The position numbers were made by a program, and so were the translations under genes. A model generated the notes under the pieces. That model saw nothing but the letters and a program-made list of their open reading frames with translations. It searched no databases and was not told where the DNA came from. 10,324 nt of DNA, taken from contig JASHYS010000178.1 in assembly GCA_030042915.1 (NCBI GenBank), positions 1 to 10,324 of the forward strand, read 5' to 3'. This stretch comes from Acidobacteriaceae bacterium (GTDB lineage Bacteria; Acidobacteriota; Terriglobia; Terriglobales; Acidobacteriaceae). The first letter of the stretch is position 1; each line of letters opens with the position of its first letter. This document shows positions 1 to 7,261 of this stretch, in pieces.

Positions 1-1475
1 ATGGCGCGCCAGATGTCGGCCTCGAGGCGGCCGTAATCGGAGTAGGGGTCCTGGTAAAAGCCCACATCCTTGCCAAGGCGCTCAGCATAGAGCCCCCAAC
101 CTTCTGTGAAGGCGGTGTAGTGGCCATATTTACGAAATTCGGGAATATCGGTGAGCTCCTGCGCAATGGAAATCTGCAGATGGTGGCCGGGAATGCCTTC
201 GTGGTAGGCGATGTCTTCGACCGCGTACAGGTTGCGGTCAGTGGCGTCGTAGGTATCAATAAACAGGCGCCCGGGCCGGCTGCCGTCGGGGGTGCCGGCC
301 TCGTAATAGGCGGGAGCCGAGGTTTTGGCGATGTAATCGGGAACCGGGACCACTTCAAACGAAGCCCTGGGCAACCGGCCGAAGAGCTCGGGCAGCTTGG
401 CCTGCATGGGCTTCAAATAGCCGCGGTAAGTATAGAGCAGGGCGTCAGCAGAGGCTGGATGCATCTTGGGATCGGTCTTGAGACTGGCGCGAAAGCCGGT
501 CAAGTCTCTAAATCCGAGCTTCTGCGCGATCAGCAGCATCTGGGCCTCGTCTTTGGCCACTTCATCGAGGCCGATCTGATGAATCTGCGCCGCGGTGAGG
601 CCGATGGTGGTGGTGCGCTTGATAAGGAACTGGTAGAACTTCGCTCCATCGGGCAGGGCGTCGACGCCGGGCTTGTCGCGACCGGCGGGAACATAACTTA
701 CCTCGAGGAAGCGGGCAAAGCGCTGGTAGGCGGGCAGCACTTCTTTGGAGATGGCAGCCAGCATCTCGGTTTTGATGCGCTCCTGCTCCGGCGCCGGGAT
801 GGAGGCGGGAAACTTCTTGAGGGGAAGGGCGAGGGGCGAGTCCTCGGGCTTCTGGCCGGCCAGCTGCTTCACCTGCTCCAGCGTTTTTTGGAGCAGATAT
901 TTGGGCGGGACGCGGTGGTCGTCCATGCCGATGGACATGTTGGTGGTGACCTGCTCGAAGGCCTGCGGGAGGGCGTGCAGGCGGGCGATCCAGTCGTCGT
1001 AATCCTTGACGGTGTCGAAGCTGAGTTCGGCAACCAGCCGCGGATATTCAGAGTAGATGCCGCCCATCTGGTTGACCGGCATCTCCCACTCCTTGAACGC
1101 GGCGGCCTCTTCGTCCTGTTCGAAGCGACGGATAAGCAACTGCTGGCTGATCGTTTCCTGGTCAGTGAAGCCGGTGGGATCGATGGCGGCAAGACGCAGG
1201 AGGAACCGCTGTTCCCGAGCCAGCGTGTCGTTGATGGCGGCCACCGAGTAATCGCTGATCTGATCGTTGTAGCGTTTGTCGCCGATGGAGGAAGCGAATT
1301 CAGGGTCGTGCTTCAGCGTGTCTTCCCAGTATTCGTGGAAGAGATCGTTGAGGGCCTGGCGGCGGTCTTGGAGCGTATCCGGCGCGGGAGGGGGCGGCGC
1401 CTGGGCGGCCAAATGGAGAGGGACTGCCGTTCCGGCAGCCAGGACAGCGACGAAGATGGGAGCGATTCTTCTCAA
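1..1475 (-). CDS. Secreted DUF885 family protein, putative zinc-dependent hydrolase (3' end beyond window)
   Basis: I translated this open frame from the reverse strand; it stays open to the left edge, giving 491 codons, so the C-terminus is missing (family members are usually close to 600 residues). Residues 425-432 read HEGIPGHH, followed by FTEGWGLYAE from residue 456. These are the signature motifs of DUF885 (PF05960); the HExxxGHH histidines and the downstream Glu resemble a metallopeptidase zinc site. Function is not established for the family; hydrolysis of a peptide-like substrate is the usual prediction. The chosen start is TTG at 1475. It opens a standard signal peptide (Arg-Arg, then a hydrophobic stretch, then LAAQA near residue 25), so the protein is probably exported. 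AAGGA lies 10 bases upstream. An in-frame TTG at 1580 would add 35 residues ahead of the signal peptide and is less likely. The gene is divergent from the next one and appears unrelated to the downstream cluster. Confidence 0.9.
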   Translation of the reverse strand, partial: MRRIAPIFVAVLAAGTAVPLHLAAQAPPPPAPDTLQDRRQALNDLFHEYWEDTLKHDPEFASSIGDKRYNDQISDYSVAAINDTLAREQRFLLRLAAIDPTGFTDQETISQQLLIRRFEQDEEAAAFKEWEMPVNQMGGIYSEYPRLVAELSFDTVKDYDDWIARLHALPQAFEQVTTNMSIGMDDHRVPPKYLLQKTLEQVKQLAGQKPEDSPLALPLKKFPASIPAPEQERIKTEMLAAISKEVLPAYQRFARFLEVSYVPAGRDKPGVDALPDGAKFYQFLIKRTTTIGLTAAQIHQIGLDEVAKDEAQMLLIAQKLGFRDLTGFRASLKTDPKMHPASADALLYTYRGYLKPMQAKLPELFGRLPRASFEVVPVPDYIAKTSAPAYYEAGTPDGSRPGRLFIDTYDATDRNLYAVEDIAYHEGIPGHHLQISIAQELTDIPEFRKYGHYTAFTEGWGLYAERLGKDVGFYQDPYSDYGRLEADIWRA

Positions 1476-1720
1476 AGTGGAGGGGTCCTTGGAGACGGAT
1501 GTGGCGCTGAAATGAGTGTAAAGGGACAGGGAGCCGGGAAGGGGAAAGCCGGGATTGAGGGGTAGGGAAGCAGGGGCCAAAAATATTTTTTGAAAAGTTG
1601 AGCTCCTTTTTGGATGGACTGCGCAACTAGGGATGAGAGCCAAAAAAGGGAGCGGGGTTCGACAAGGTTGGGGGAGGGCCGCGCTCCCGGCTTTCAAAAT
1701 CCAACCCAGGAGGTCTCCCC
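1476..1720. promoter_or_regulatory. Divergent intergenic region with an AT-rich core
   Basis: These 245 bases separate two divergent genes and should hold promoters for both. An A/T-rich patch at about 1579-1596 stands out in otherwise GC-rich DNA and is the most likely promoter location. I could not fit a convincing -35/-10 pair with correct spacing on either strand. GGGAGCG (1648-1654) and CGCTCCC (1682-1688) form a 7-bp inverted repeat with a long loop in what would be the leader of the rightward gene; its significance is unknown. Confidence 0.35.
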
Positions 1721-2254
1721 ATGAAAATGCAGCTCGTCTCGTCCGCAACGCGGTTGCGGGACAGGTTTGGTCTTCGCGGCGTGCCCATCCGGCTGGTGGC
1801 GCTTGGCGTAACGGTTGTCTTCACTGCCGGCCAGATGCAAGCTCAGGGCCCGATCTTCCGGGAAGCGGATGCGCAACCCGCGGCAGCGGCGCCAGTAGCT
1901 CAGGCTGCGCCCCAGGCGGGAACGGAGAGCTCCGCGCCGGTTCAGGCAAGCGGGTTGCCGGAGGCGCCAAATGCATCAAGCGAGTCGGCCAGCGTGGCCG
2001 CGCCTCTTGACCTGAGGGCAATCATGGATGACCAGGCGCAAACCGCCGAGGCCAGCCAGAACGTGCAACCGGCAACGCAGAAGAAGGAGCACCACGCACA
2101 TCCAGGGCTGATTGTTGGGGGCGCCGTGTGTCTGGCGTTTGGCAGTTTTGTCTTCGCAAAGGGGCACGGCCGACTGGTGCCGCCGGTCGGGGGGACCTTC
2201 GTTGCTGCCGGGGCAGGCCTTGCGGGCTTGGGCTTGTACCTCACGTTCAAGTAA
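1721..2254 (+). CDS. Small Ala/Pro-rich envelope protein of unknown function
   Basis: This 177-residue protein is preceded by a textbook AGGAGG at 1708-1713, seven bases before the ATG, which fixes the start (a second ATG is at codon 3). The N-terminus has a basic region and a hydrophobic stretch (about residues 24-37) ending at QAQ, consistent with a signal peptide or signal anchor. Residues 50-120 are a low-complexity Ala/Gln/Pro/Ser segment containing LPEAP, a motif I associate loosely with Acidobacteriota envelope proteins. After a KKEHHAH stretch there are two hydrophobic segments, about 128-146 and 155-175, rich in Gly and Ala. This gives a membrane-anchored envelope protein with a disordered extracytoplasmic part. 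I recognise no catalytic motif or family. It appears monocistronic, with a terminator about 60 bases downstream. Confidence 0.8.
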   Translation: MKMQLVSSATRLRDRFGLRGVPIRLVALGVTVVFTAGQMQAQGPIFREADAQPAAAAPVAQAAPQAGTESSAPVQASGLPEAPNASSESASVAAPLDLRAIMDDQAQTAEASQNVQPATQKKEHHAHPGLIVGGAVCLAFGSFVFAKGHGRLVPPVGGTFVAAGAGLAGLGLYLTFK

Positions 2255-2311
2255 ACAAAAAGCGGTCAGACAAACAGCACTGCAAGAGGGTGCTTTGCCA
2301 AGTTCTTCAGG

Positions 2312-2349
2312 GCGGGGAGAGTGTGAGGACGCTCTCCCGCTTTGTTTTT
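2312..2349 (+). terminator. Rho-independent terminator
   Basis: GCGG plus GAGAG (2312-2321, with one bulged G) pairs with CTCTC plus CCGC (2332-2340). The stem can extend by a T-G wobble and a G-C pair to leave a 6-base loop. The 3' arm runs directly into TTTGTTTTT. It lies about 60 bases after the stop codon at 2254 and should end that transcript. Confidence 0.8.
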
Positions 2350-2392
2350 GGGGCTTGGCGAAGTTAGCGGGGTTGGCGGAGCTGGTCTTACT

Positions 2393-2415
2393 CTTTCCGC
2401 CGAGGACGCGGAAAG
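2393..2415. repeat. Perfect 8-bp palindrome, REP-like intergenic hairpin
   Basis: CTTTCCGC (2393-2400) and GCGGAAAG (2408-2415) are perfect reverse complements around the 7-base loop CGAGGAC. No T-tract follows on the plus strand. The sequence resembles the short GAGGACGCGGA-type palindromes dispersed in intergenic DNA of several phyla. Whether it is repeated in this genome cannot be seen from one window. Confidence 0.5.
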
Positions 2416-2470
2416 GATGGGGCATGGGGTGAGTTAGTGAGCCGGTGGGTCAGCAAGTTCGATCCTCTGT

Positions 2471-2476
2471 TATAAA
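2471..2476 (+). promoter_or_regulatory. Candidate -10 element (TATAAA)
   Basis: TATAAA stands out in this GC-rich gap. It would place the transcription start near 2483, about 16 bases before the ATG at 2499. No good -35 hexamer lies 16-18 bases upstream, so this is weak. If correct, it excludes the alternative GTG start at 2445. Confidence 0.25.
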
Positions 2477-2498
2477 GAGTCGGACGGATGAGCCATCG

Positions 2499-2993
2499 AT
2501 GCCGGAGCAATGGAACAACTTTTTTGTGATGGTAGGCGGCGGTGCGGCGGCGCTGGCGGGCTTGATTTTTGTTGCAATGTCGATCAAACCCGAGATCATT
2601 ATCCGCGACACGACCCATAAAAACCGGGCCATTAACATGCTGACGGGTTTCACCACAGTTTTCATGGCATGCAGTCTGGCACTTATGGGAAATCAGAACC
2701 CTCGAGTGCTCGGCATTGAGTGGCTTGCTCTCTGGCTGATCGCTACCGCCATCTTCATCAGGGGCTATGTCGTCGCTCTCCGGTCGGGGATGAGTTCGAT
2801 TGGATTGAGCGCGCCGCGGCTTACCGGCGGCACCATTTGTTACCTGGCTGAAGTGATCAGCGCAATTCTCGTTATTCTGCGGTATAGCGCGGGGTTTTAC
2901 ATCGCCGCCATCGCCATCATTGTTTTATTCGGGTTTCTTATTTCGGGCGCATGGCTGCTAATGATCGGCATCTACGAAGACCGGGGCAAGTGA
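2499..2993 (+). CDS. Multi-pass inner membrane protein of unknown function
   Basis: The 164-residue product is almost entirely hydrophobic, with about five membrane segments at roughly residues 8-28, 46-63, 72-93, 111-128 and 132-157, joined by short loops. The N-terminus (MPEQWNNFFVMVGGGAAALAG) is characteristic of small uncharacterised bacterial membrane proteins; I recognise no named family, catalytic motif or transport signature. I chose the ATG at 2499 over an in-frame GTG at 2445: the extra 18 residues would be polar and charged, and no Shine-Dalgarno precedes the GTG. The site before 2499 is also weak, so translation may be modest. It lies 92 bases upstream of the TIR gene in the same direction and could share its transcript, but nothing else links the two. 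Its base composition looks somewhat less GC-rich than its neighbours. Confidence 0.75.
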   Translation: MPEQWNNFFVMVGGGAAALAGLIFVAMSIKPEIIIRDTTHKNRAINMLTGFTTVFMACSLALMGNQNPRVLGIEWLALWLIATAIFIRGYVVALRSGMSSIGLSAPRLTGGTICYLAEVISAILVILRYSAGFYIAAIAIIVLFGFLISGAWLLMIGIYEDRGK

Positions 2994-3085
2994 CCAGCTC
3001 CGCGGGAACCCCGCAGACCCGGGGATGCGCGCGCTGAGATATAGTGAGGCCTAGCTGCCCCCCGCGGACCTATTGAGAGGAACTC

Positions 3086-4597
3086 ATGGCACACGATGTG
3101 TTCATCAGCCATTCTGCGAAAGACAAGCCCACGGCCGATGCCGTGTGCGCGACGCTGGAGTCGCAGGGAATCCGTTGCTGGATCGCGCCGCGCGACGTGA
3201 TGCCGGGCATGGAGTGGAGCAGAGCCATTATCGAGGCGATCAAAGAGGCGCGGGTGATGGTGCTGGTGTTCACCGCCAACGCCAACACCTCGCCGCAGAT
3301 TCGCAAAGAGGTGGAGCGGGCGGTGAATCACGACGTGGTGATGCTGCCGTTCCGTGTGGAGAACGTGCTTCCGGACGAGTCGCTGGAGTACTTCATCGGC
3401 AACGTGCACTGGCTGGATGCCATGACGCCGCCGATGGAGGGTCACCTGCAGAAGCTGACGCAGACGGTGCAGGCGTTGCTGGCGAGCCTGGGCCCGCGCA
3501 AGGCGCCGGAAGCGACCGATGTGGTGCCGACGGACGATGTGCCGATGGAGGGCGCAAGCACGGCGGGGGCCGCGGGGAGCTACGCAGCTCCAACCGCCGG
3601 GCCACCCGGAGGCTCGGGTGCCGGCGCCAGTCCGGTCTGGCCGCAGTATGCCGCGCCGGCAGCGGCTGCGGCGCCGGTTGCCGGTGCGACGCCGGTAGGT
3701 TTCAGTCCTGGCGCCGGTCCGGGCTGGCCGCAATATGCCGCGCCGGGTGCGGCTGGGATGCCGATGGCGGGTGCGATGCCGGCGGTTCCTGTGCAGGCCA
3801 GGCAGACGGGGAAGATTCCGTGGTGGGTTTGGGCAGTGGGCGGAGCTTGCGTCTTGCTGGTCGTCATTCTTGTCACGCTGCGGTCGAACGCGGGGAGCGG
3901 TGGAGGCGGCTCAAAGGAGGGCGCCTCGACGAGCGCCAAGAATGCCACCCAGCAGGCGGAAGAGCTGATCGAACAGAAGCGTTATGCCGAGGCCGTGCCG
4001 TTGGCACAACAGGGATGCAACGGTGGCGACATGGATGCGTGCTACGAACTTGGCCAACTTTACGACAATGGCGAAGGCGTAACGAAGGACTACGCGCAGG
4101 CAAGATCGCTCTATGAGAAGGCATGTACTGCAAACGTTTATTCGGCGTGCACCGATCTTGGCAATCTCTACGACAGCGGACTAGGCGTGGCCGAGGACAC
4201 GACGCAGGCCGCCTCGCTCTACCAGAAGGCATGCAATGGCGGAGACATGGGCGGGTGCTTCAATCTCGGTTTGACCTACGAACGCCAAAAGGAGTACGCG
4301 CAAGCGGTTCCTTTGTATGAGAAGGCCTGCCAGAGCGGGAATGCGCAAGCATGCACCAACCTGGGATTCTTTTATGAAAACGGCTTCGGGGTAACGAAGG
4401 ACTACGCACAGGCAGCGAAGCTCTTTCAAGGGGCCTGCGACGGCAACGATATGACCGGCTGTTCGAATCTTGGGTACCTTTACGTGAATGGCCTGGGCGT
4501 GCCGAAGGACGTAACCAAGGGGAGGACGCTTTTGCAGGAGGCGTGCAATGCGGGCCGAAACTGGGCGTGTCAACAGCTCAACAAGATGGGGCCATAG
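3086..4597 (+). CDS. Transmembrane TIR-domain protein with Cys-paired Sel1-like repeats
   Basis: A 503-residue protein with GAGAGGA (3075-3081) just ahead of the ATG. Residues 3-135 are a TIR domain: DVFISHSAKDK at 4-14, RCWIAPRDVMPG at 30-41, and a helix with Glu75 in IRKEVERAV, the likely position of the NAD-hydrolase glutamate. Residues 140-242 are a Pro/Ala/Gly linker with two WPQYAAP copies. Residues 246-265 form one membrane helix. Residues 288-503 are Sel1-like repeats of about 36 residues. Each carries a C-x7-C pair: 311/319, 347/355, 383/391, 415/423, 451/459 and 487/495. This pattern is known from the disulfide-linked Helicobacter Hcp proteins and implies an oxidising compartment, so the TIR domain should face the cytosol and the repeats the periplasm. 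Bacterial TIR domains cleave NAD+ or serve as adaptors; which applies here is not visible. An antiphage role is possible but unproven. Confidence 0.9.
   Translation: MAHDVFISHSAKDKPTADAVCATLESQGIRCWIAPRDVMPGMEWSRAIIEAIKEARVMVLVFTANANTSPQIRKEVERAVNHDVVMLPFRVENVLPDESLEYFIGNVHWLDAMTPPMEGHLQKLTQTVQALLASLGPRKAPEATDVVPTDDVPMEGASTAGAAGSYAAPTAGPPGGSGAGASPVWPQYAAPAAAAAPVAGATPVGFSPGAGPGWPQYAAPGAAGMPMAGAMPAVPVQARQTGKIPWWVWAVGGACVLLVVILVTLRSNAGSGGGGSKEGASTSAKNATQQAEELIEQKRYAEAVPLAQQGCNGGDMDACYELGQLYDNGEGVTKDYAQARSLYEKACTANVYSACTDLGNLYDSGLGVAEDTTQAASLYQKACNGGDMGGCFNLGLTYERQKEYAQAVPLYEKACQSGNAQACTNLGFFYENGFGVTKDYAQAAKLFQGACDGNDMTGCSNLGYLYVNGLGVPKDVTKGRTLLQEACNAGRNWACQQLNKMGP
3637..3746 (+). repeat. In-frame direct repeat in the TIR linker (two 23-bp copies)
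   Basis: The 23 bases at 3637-3659 recur at 3724-3746 with one difference, 87 bases (29 codons) apart. Both encode WPQYAAP. The intervening protein is also roughly repeated (Ala/Pro/Gly with Val and Thr). It looks like an internal duplication that lengthened the flexible linker between TIR domain and membrane. Confidence 0.7.
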
Positions 4598-4877
4598 TGG
4601 GAAGAAGGGGCGCGACCCGATTGACGGGAGGTGGCTGGGAGCACTAGTGGGCTGTTGGTAAGGGAGGCGCCGTGCTCAAATCGAGCGGCGCCGGGCAGCG
4701 GCCGAGCTGGTTGATAGGCGCGGGTTTTGTTGAGGGAATCGAAAGCGCGTTGGATGAGAGAAGAGAGAGTTGAAGCGCCCGAAGATTTTGTAGAAAGAAG
4801 CCTTTACTTCGCTGATGGCGAGATGGTACTTTCCATAGCATCCCCCCCGGAGCCCCATCTAGATAGGAGGATCGTCC
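4598..4877. other. 280-base intergenic region before the zinc-ribbon cluster
   Basis: I see no convincing gene in this stretch. It contains one bulged hairpin (4666-4692, listed separately). A weak promoter-like pair is TTTACT at 4803-4808 and TACTTT at 4827-4832, with an 18-base spacer ahead of the first PrsW gene. As the widest gap in this co-directional run, it is the natural place for the cluster promoter. Confidence 0.35.
4666..4692 (+). other. GC-rich hairpin without a T-tract
   Basis: GGCGCC (4666-4671) and GCTC (4674-4677) pair with GAGC (4683-4686) and GGCGCC (4687-4692), with a 2-base bulge and the 5-base loop AAATC. It lies 69 bases after the TIR gene stop. Without following T residues it is not a classic terminator; it may stabilise the mRNA end or assist termination. 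Confidence 0.4.
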
Positions 4878-6380
4878 ATGAAATGCCCACGCTGTGGGAC
4901 TGAGTCTGCCTCGGATCAGAAATTCTGCAGGAGCTGCGGAGCGGCGATGTCGGCAAGCGCAAGCGCGGCGACGCCGAACGGCGCCGCAGCCGCGCCACCG
5001 TCTCCCGCAGCAGCCCCACCACCGCCGGTGGCGGCAGCCGCACCACCGCCGGTGGCACAGCCCCGGCCGGCGCCGGCCGCGTATGGGGCGCCGCCTGCGC
5101 AGGGGGCTTATGGGGCACCGCCGGGGATGGTGCCGATGGTGTACCAGGCGTATCCGGGCGGACCGCAACAGGTGTATTACGTTCCCGCGCAGGGAACGCA
5201 TGCGCATGCCGGTGCGGGGGTAATGGAGGGCCTGGGATCAAAGATCCGGGAGTTGTGCGCGACCGACAAGCTGGAGGGTTTCAGCTTCAAGGAGCTATTC
5301 AAGGAGGTATTCACCAAGCACGGGGGCGACGCGGTGGAAGAGTACCTGGCCGTGGGCACCCCGCGGACGACGCCGCCACTGGAGCTGGTAGACACCAACT
5401 GGCCCAAGCCGTGGATTTTCTTCCGCGTGATGGCGGGGTTGATCGCGTGTTACCTGGCGTATTACGCCGTGGTCGTTTTCAGCCAGAATACTTACCCGAT
5501 GCCGGGATTGATGGTGCTGGGAACGTTTGCGATGCCGATGGCGACGCTGGTGCTGATCTGGGAGTTGAACACACCACGCAACGTTTCGATCATCCAGACG
5601 ATTTACGTACTGGTGGTGGGCGGCGCGATTTCGGTATTGATCATTACGCTGTGGTACCTGGCTCCTCTGTTCAATAATGTGCCGTTGCCAGGCATCGTGG
5701 AGGAGACCTCGAAGCTGCTGGCGGTGGTGATCGTGATGTACGGCGCACGCGGCGCGCGCTATCCCTACCAACTCAACGGAATCTTGTTTGGGGCGGCAGT
5801 GGGCGCAGGATATTCAGCCTCTGAGACGCTGGGCTATGGGATGCAGGGTTACAGCCAGACCCTTTTGAATTTCATACAAAACGGCGGGCTGAACCAGCTT
5901 ATGCAGGCACACGGCGGGTCAGTACTGATTTCGACCATCTTTCTGGAGCCGCTGAAGGCGATGATCTCGGAGCTGAACCTGCGCGGGATCGAGTCTCCTC
6001 TGGGACACGTGGTGTGGACGGCGATCGCGGGGGGCGCGTTCTGGCGGGTGAAAGGGGACAGGCCGGTGAGCATCAGCATGTTCCTGGATGGGCGGTTCCT
6101 GCGGGCGTTTTGCATTCCCGTGCTGATGCATACGACCTGGGACATCAGCCTCTTTTTCCCGAATATGAATCCCTACCTGGCGCTGTACGGGCTGCCGATT
6201 GGCACGGGAATTATCTCGTGGTACGTGCTTTTTACCATGATCCAGCAGGGATTGCACCAGGTGAGGGACATGCAGAAGCTGCAACTGGAGCACACGATGG
6301 CGCATGTGCAGGCGACCATGCAGCCTGTAGCTGCGGTGGGTACGTATGCGGTGCAGGCGCGCGGGCCGGCAGGTGCCTGA
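4878..6380 (+). CDS. Zinc-ribbon PrsW-family intramembrane protease, copy 1
   Basis: A 500-residue protein; TAGGAGG (4864-4870) lies 7 bases before the ATG. An N-terminal zinc ribbon (C3, C6, C17, C20) is followed by an Ala/Pro linker (25-85) and a soluble segment (about 86-178, including VYQAYPGGPQQVYYVPAQG). A multi-pass membrane domain (about 178-455) holds the PrsW (PF13367) motifs: EETSK with Glu275/Glu276, NGILFGAAVGAGYSASE with Glu316, GHVVW with His377, and HTTWD with His418. These match the glutamates and histidines of Bacillus subtilis PrsW, which makes the first cut in the anti-sigma factor RsiW. Family knowledge predicts cleavage of a membrane-protein substrate; the substrate here is unknown. 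The ending is an amphipathic tail (457-500). Classical PrsW proteins are near 220 residues, so the ribbon, linker and soluble segment are additions. The next zinc-ribbon gene starts 47 bases downstream, so the two are probably co-transcribed. Confidence 0.9.
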   Translation: MKCPRCGTESASDQKFCRSCGAAMSASASAATPNGAAAAPPSPAAAPPPPVAAAAPPPVAQPRPAPAAYGAPPAQGAYGAPPGMVPMVYQAYPGGPQQVYYVPAQGTHAHAGAGVMEGLGSKIRELCATDKLEGFSFKELFKEVFTKHGGDAVEEYLAVGTPRTTPPLELVDTNWPKPWIFFRVMAGLIACYLAYYAVVVFSQNTYPMPGLMVLGTFAMPMATLVLIWELNTPRNVSIIQTIYVLVVGGAISVLIITLWYLAPLFNNVPLPGIVEETSKLLAVVIVMYGARGARYPYQLNGILFGAAVGAGYSASETLGYGMQGYSQTLLNFIQNGGLNQLMQAHGGSVLISTIFLEPLKAMISELNLRGIESPLGHVVWTAIAGGAFWRVKGDRPVSISMFLDGRFLRAFCIPVLMHTTWDISLFFPNMNPYLALYGLPIGTGIISWYVLFTMIQQGLHQVRDMQKLQLEHTMAHVQATMQPVAAVGTYAVQARGPAGA

Positions 6381-6427
6381 GCTACACGCTGCAGGCGATC
6401 AATCTTGCTTAAGGAAAGGGAAAGAAT

Positions 6428-7261
6428 ATGGCATTCTGCAGCAGTTGTGGTACCCAGTTGGCAAATGAGGAACGGTTTTGCTCGAAGTGCGGAGCGGACC
6501 AGACGAAGGCGAGCGGCGCGCCGGCCGCAGTGGCGGCCGCTGGACCCGCGGCGACGCCGGCTGCAGTTGCGCCTCCTGCACCTTATGGGGCGCCTCCTCA
6601 ATATGGGGCGTATCAGCCGGGCACACCTCCACCGCAGATTCCGTTTGTGGCGCCAGGGCAGGTTCCCATGGCGGCCCAGGCTCCAGCCAGGAAGAGCGGC
6701 ATGATGTGGTTAGGGGTCCTTATCCTTCTGGGGGGAGGGTTCTACTACTACACCCACCAAAACCAGACGCAGCAGACGCAGCCGAATACGCAGCCGAATA
6801 CACAGCCTGGGCCGCAGGGCAATCCGGGACCGCAGGGCAATCCGGGGCCGCAGGGCAATCCTGGGCCGCAGGGTCAAACAAACCCGCAAGGTGGTCCGGG
6901 AGGTCAGGGAGGAGGGGGCCAAGGCGGCGGTGGTTGCGGGGGCACCGGAGCCGGAAGCGACGCGGTGACACAAGCGCAGAAATTCAGTTGCATTGCGGAG
7001 CCCCAGAACGGGCAAGTCGTGATCTCGCAGGGGGCGTGGACAAACGGCGCGAATGTGACCGTTCAGACGGGAGAGCTGGGATGCCTGCAATACGACCAAA
7101 ACATGAACGCCATCAACGCCTCGATTTGGAAGCAGCAGGTGAATGGGCCGGTGTCGCCAGGACAGACGATGACTTTGCAGACGTTCCAGATCGGGGCCGA
7201 GCAGCAGAATGCTTATGGAGCAACCTGCTACATCATCGCGACACAGGCGGCCACGCAATGA
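6428..7261 (+). CDS. Zinc-ribbon single-pass membrane protein with collagen-like stalk
   Basis: A 277-residue protein with a purine-rich ribosome site (6411-6420). The order is: zinc ribbon (C4, C7, C18, C21); Ala/Pro linker (30-86); one membrane helix (about 91-108) preceded by Arg-Lys and followed by YYYTH, which predicts N-terminus inside; a Gln/Asn/Pro stretch; a collagen-like Gly-X-Y run (128-148); a poly-Gly stretch; and a C-terminal domain (178-277). That last domain has the alternating pattern of a small beta-sandwich and aligns with the next protein, sharing the xxWTNGxNVTxQ motif and two cysteines (C219, C267) likely to form a disulfide outside. The layout (ribbon, helix, outside domain) resembles TcaA-type proteins and the topology of RsiW. 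I infer it may be a substrate or partner of the adjacent PrsW; there is no direct proof. Extra cysteines C170 and C188 are not shared with the next paralogue. Confidence 0.85.
   Translation: MAFCSSCGTQLANEERFCSKCGADQTKASGAPAAVAAAGPAATPAAVAPPAPYGAPPQYGAYQPGTPPPQIPFVAPGQVPMAAQAPARKSGMMWLGVLILLGGGFYYYTHQNQTQQTQPNTQPNTQPGPQGNPGPQGNPGPQGNPGPQGQTNPQGGPGGQGGGGQGGGGCGGTGAGSDAVTQAQKFSCIAEPQNGQVVISQGAWTNGANVTVQTGELGCLQYDQNMNAINASIWKQQVNGPVSPGQTMTLQTFQIGAEQQNAYGATCYIIATQAATQ
6806..6877 (+). repeat. Four tandem 18-bp repeats encoding collagen-like triplets
   Basis: Copies start at 6806, 6824, 6842 and 6860, with consensus CCNGGNCCGCAGGGCAAT. They encode repeating GPQGNP, that is, Gly-X-Y triplets. A shorter 12-bp repeat encoding NTQP precedes them at about 6776-6804. 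Such arrays change copy number by slippage, so stalk length may vary between strains. Confidence 0.85.

Noticed and set aside
120..1565. Long open frame on the plus strand (481 codons) at the left end
   Set aside because: It lies opposite the DUF885 gene, whose reverse-strand translation has a signal peptide and the HEGIPGHH and FTEGWG motifs. The plus-strand frame is Gly/Val/Leu-rich without any motif and is a GC-driven shadow.
2445..2498. GTG start giving an 18-residue longer version of the multi-pass membrane protein
   Set aside because: There is no Shine-Dalgarno before it, the extension is polar, and a candidate -10 box at 2471 would lie inside it. The ATG at 2499 begins the conserved-looking hydrophobic protein.
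3073..4116. A 347-codon plus-strand frame overlapping the TIR gene, and several shorter reverse frames
   Set aside because: The 3086 frame shows clear TIR, membrane and Sel1-like features with a good ribosome site; the overlapping frames are Arg/Gly-rich with no domains.
3086..4597. The TIR gene as part of a Thoeris-type defence locus
   Set aside because: No ThsA-like SIR2/SLOG effector is nearby and the protein has a membrane helix with repeats outside; proximity to PrsW genes does not match a described Thoeris layout.
4666..4692. Hairpin after the TIR gene as an intrinsic terminator
   Set aside because: The stem is followed by GGGCAGCGG rather than T residues, so it is listed only as a hairpin.
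6806..6877. Tandem 18-bp repeats as a CRISPR-like array or regulatory iteron
   Set aside because: The repeats have no spacers, are in frame, and encode a sensible collagen-like Gly-X-Y run within a gene.
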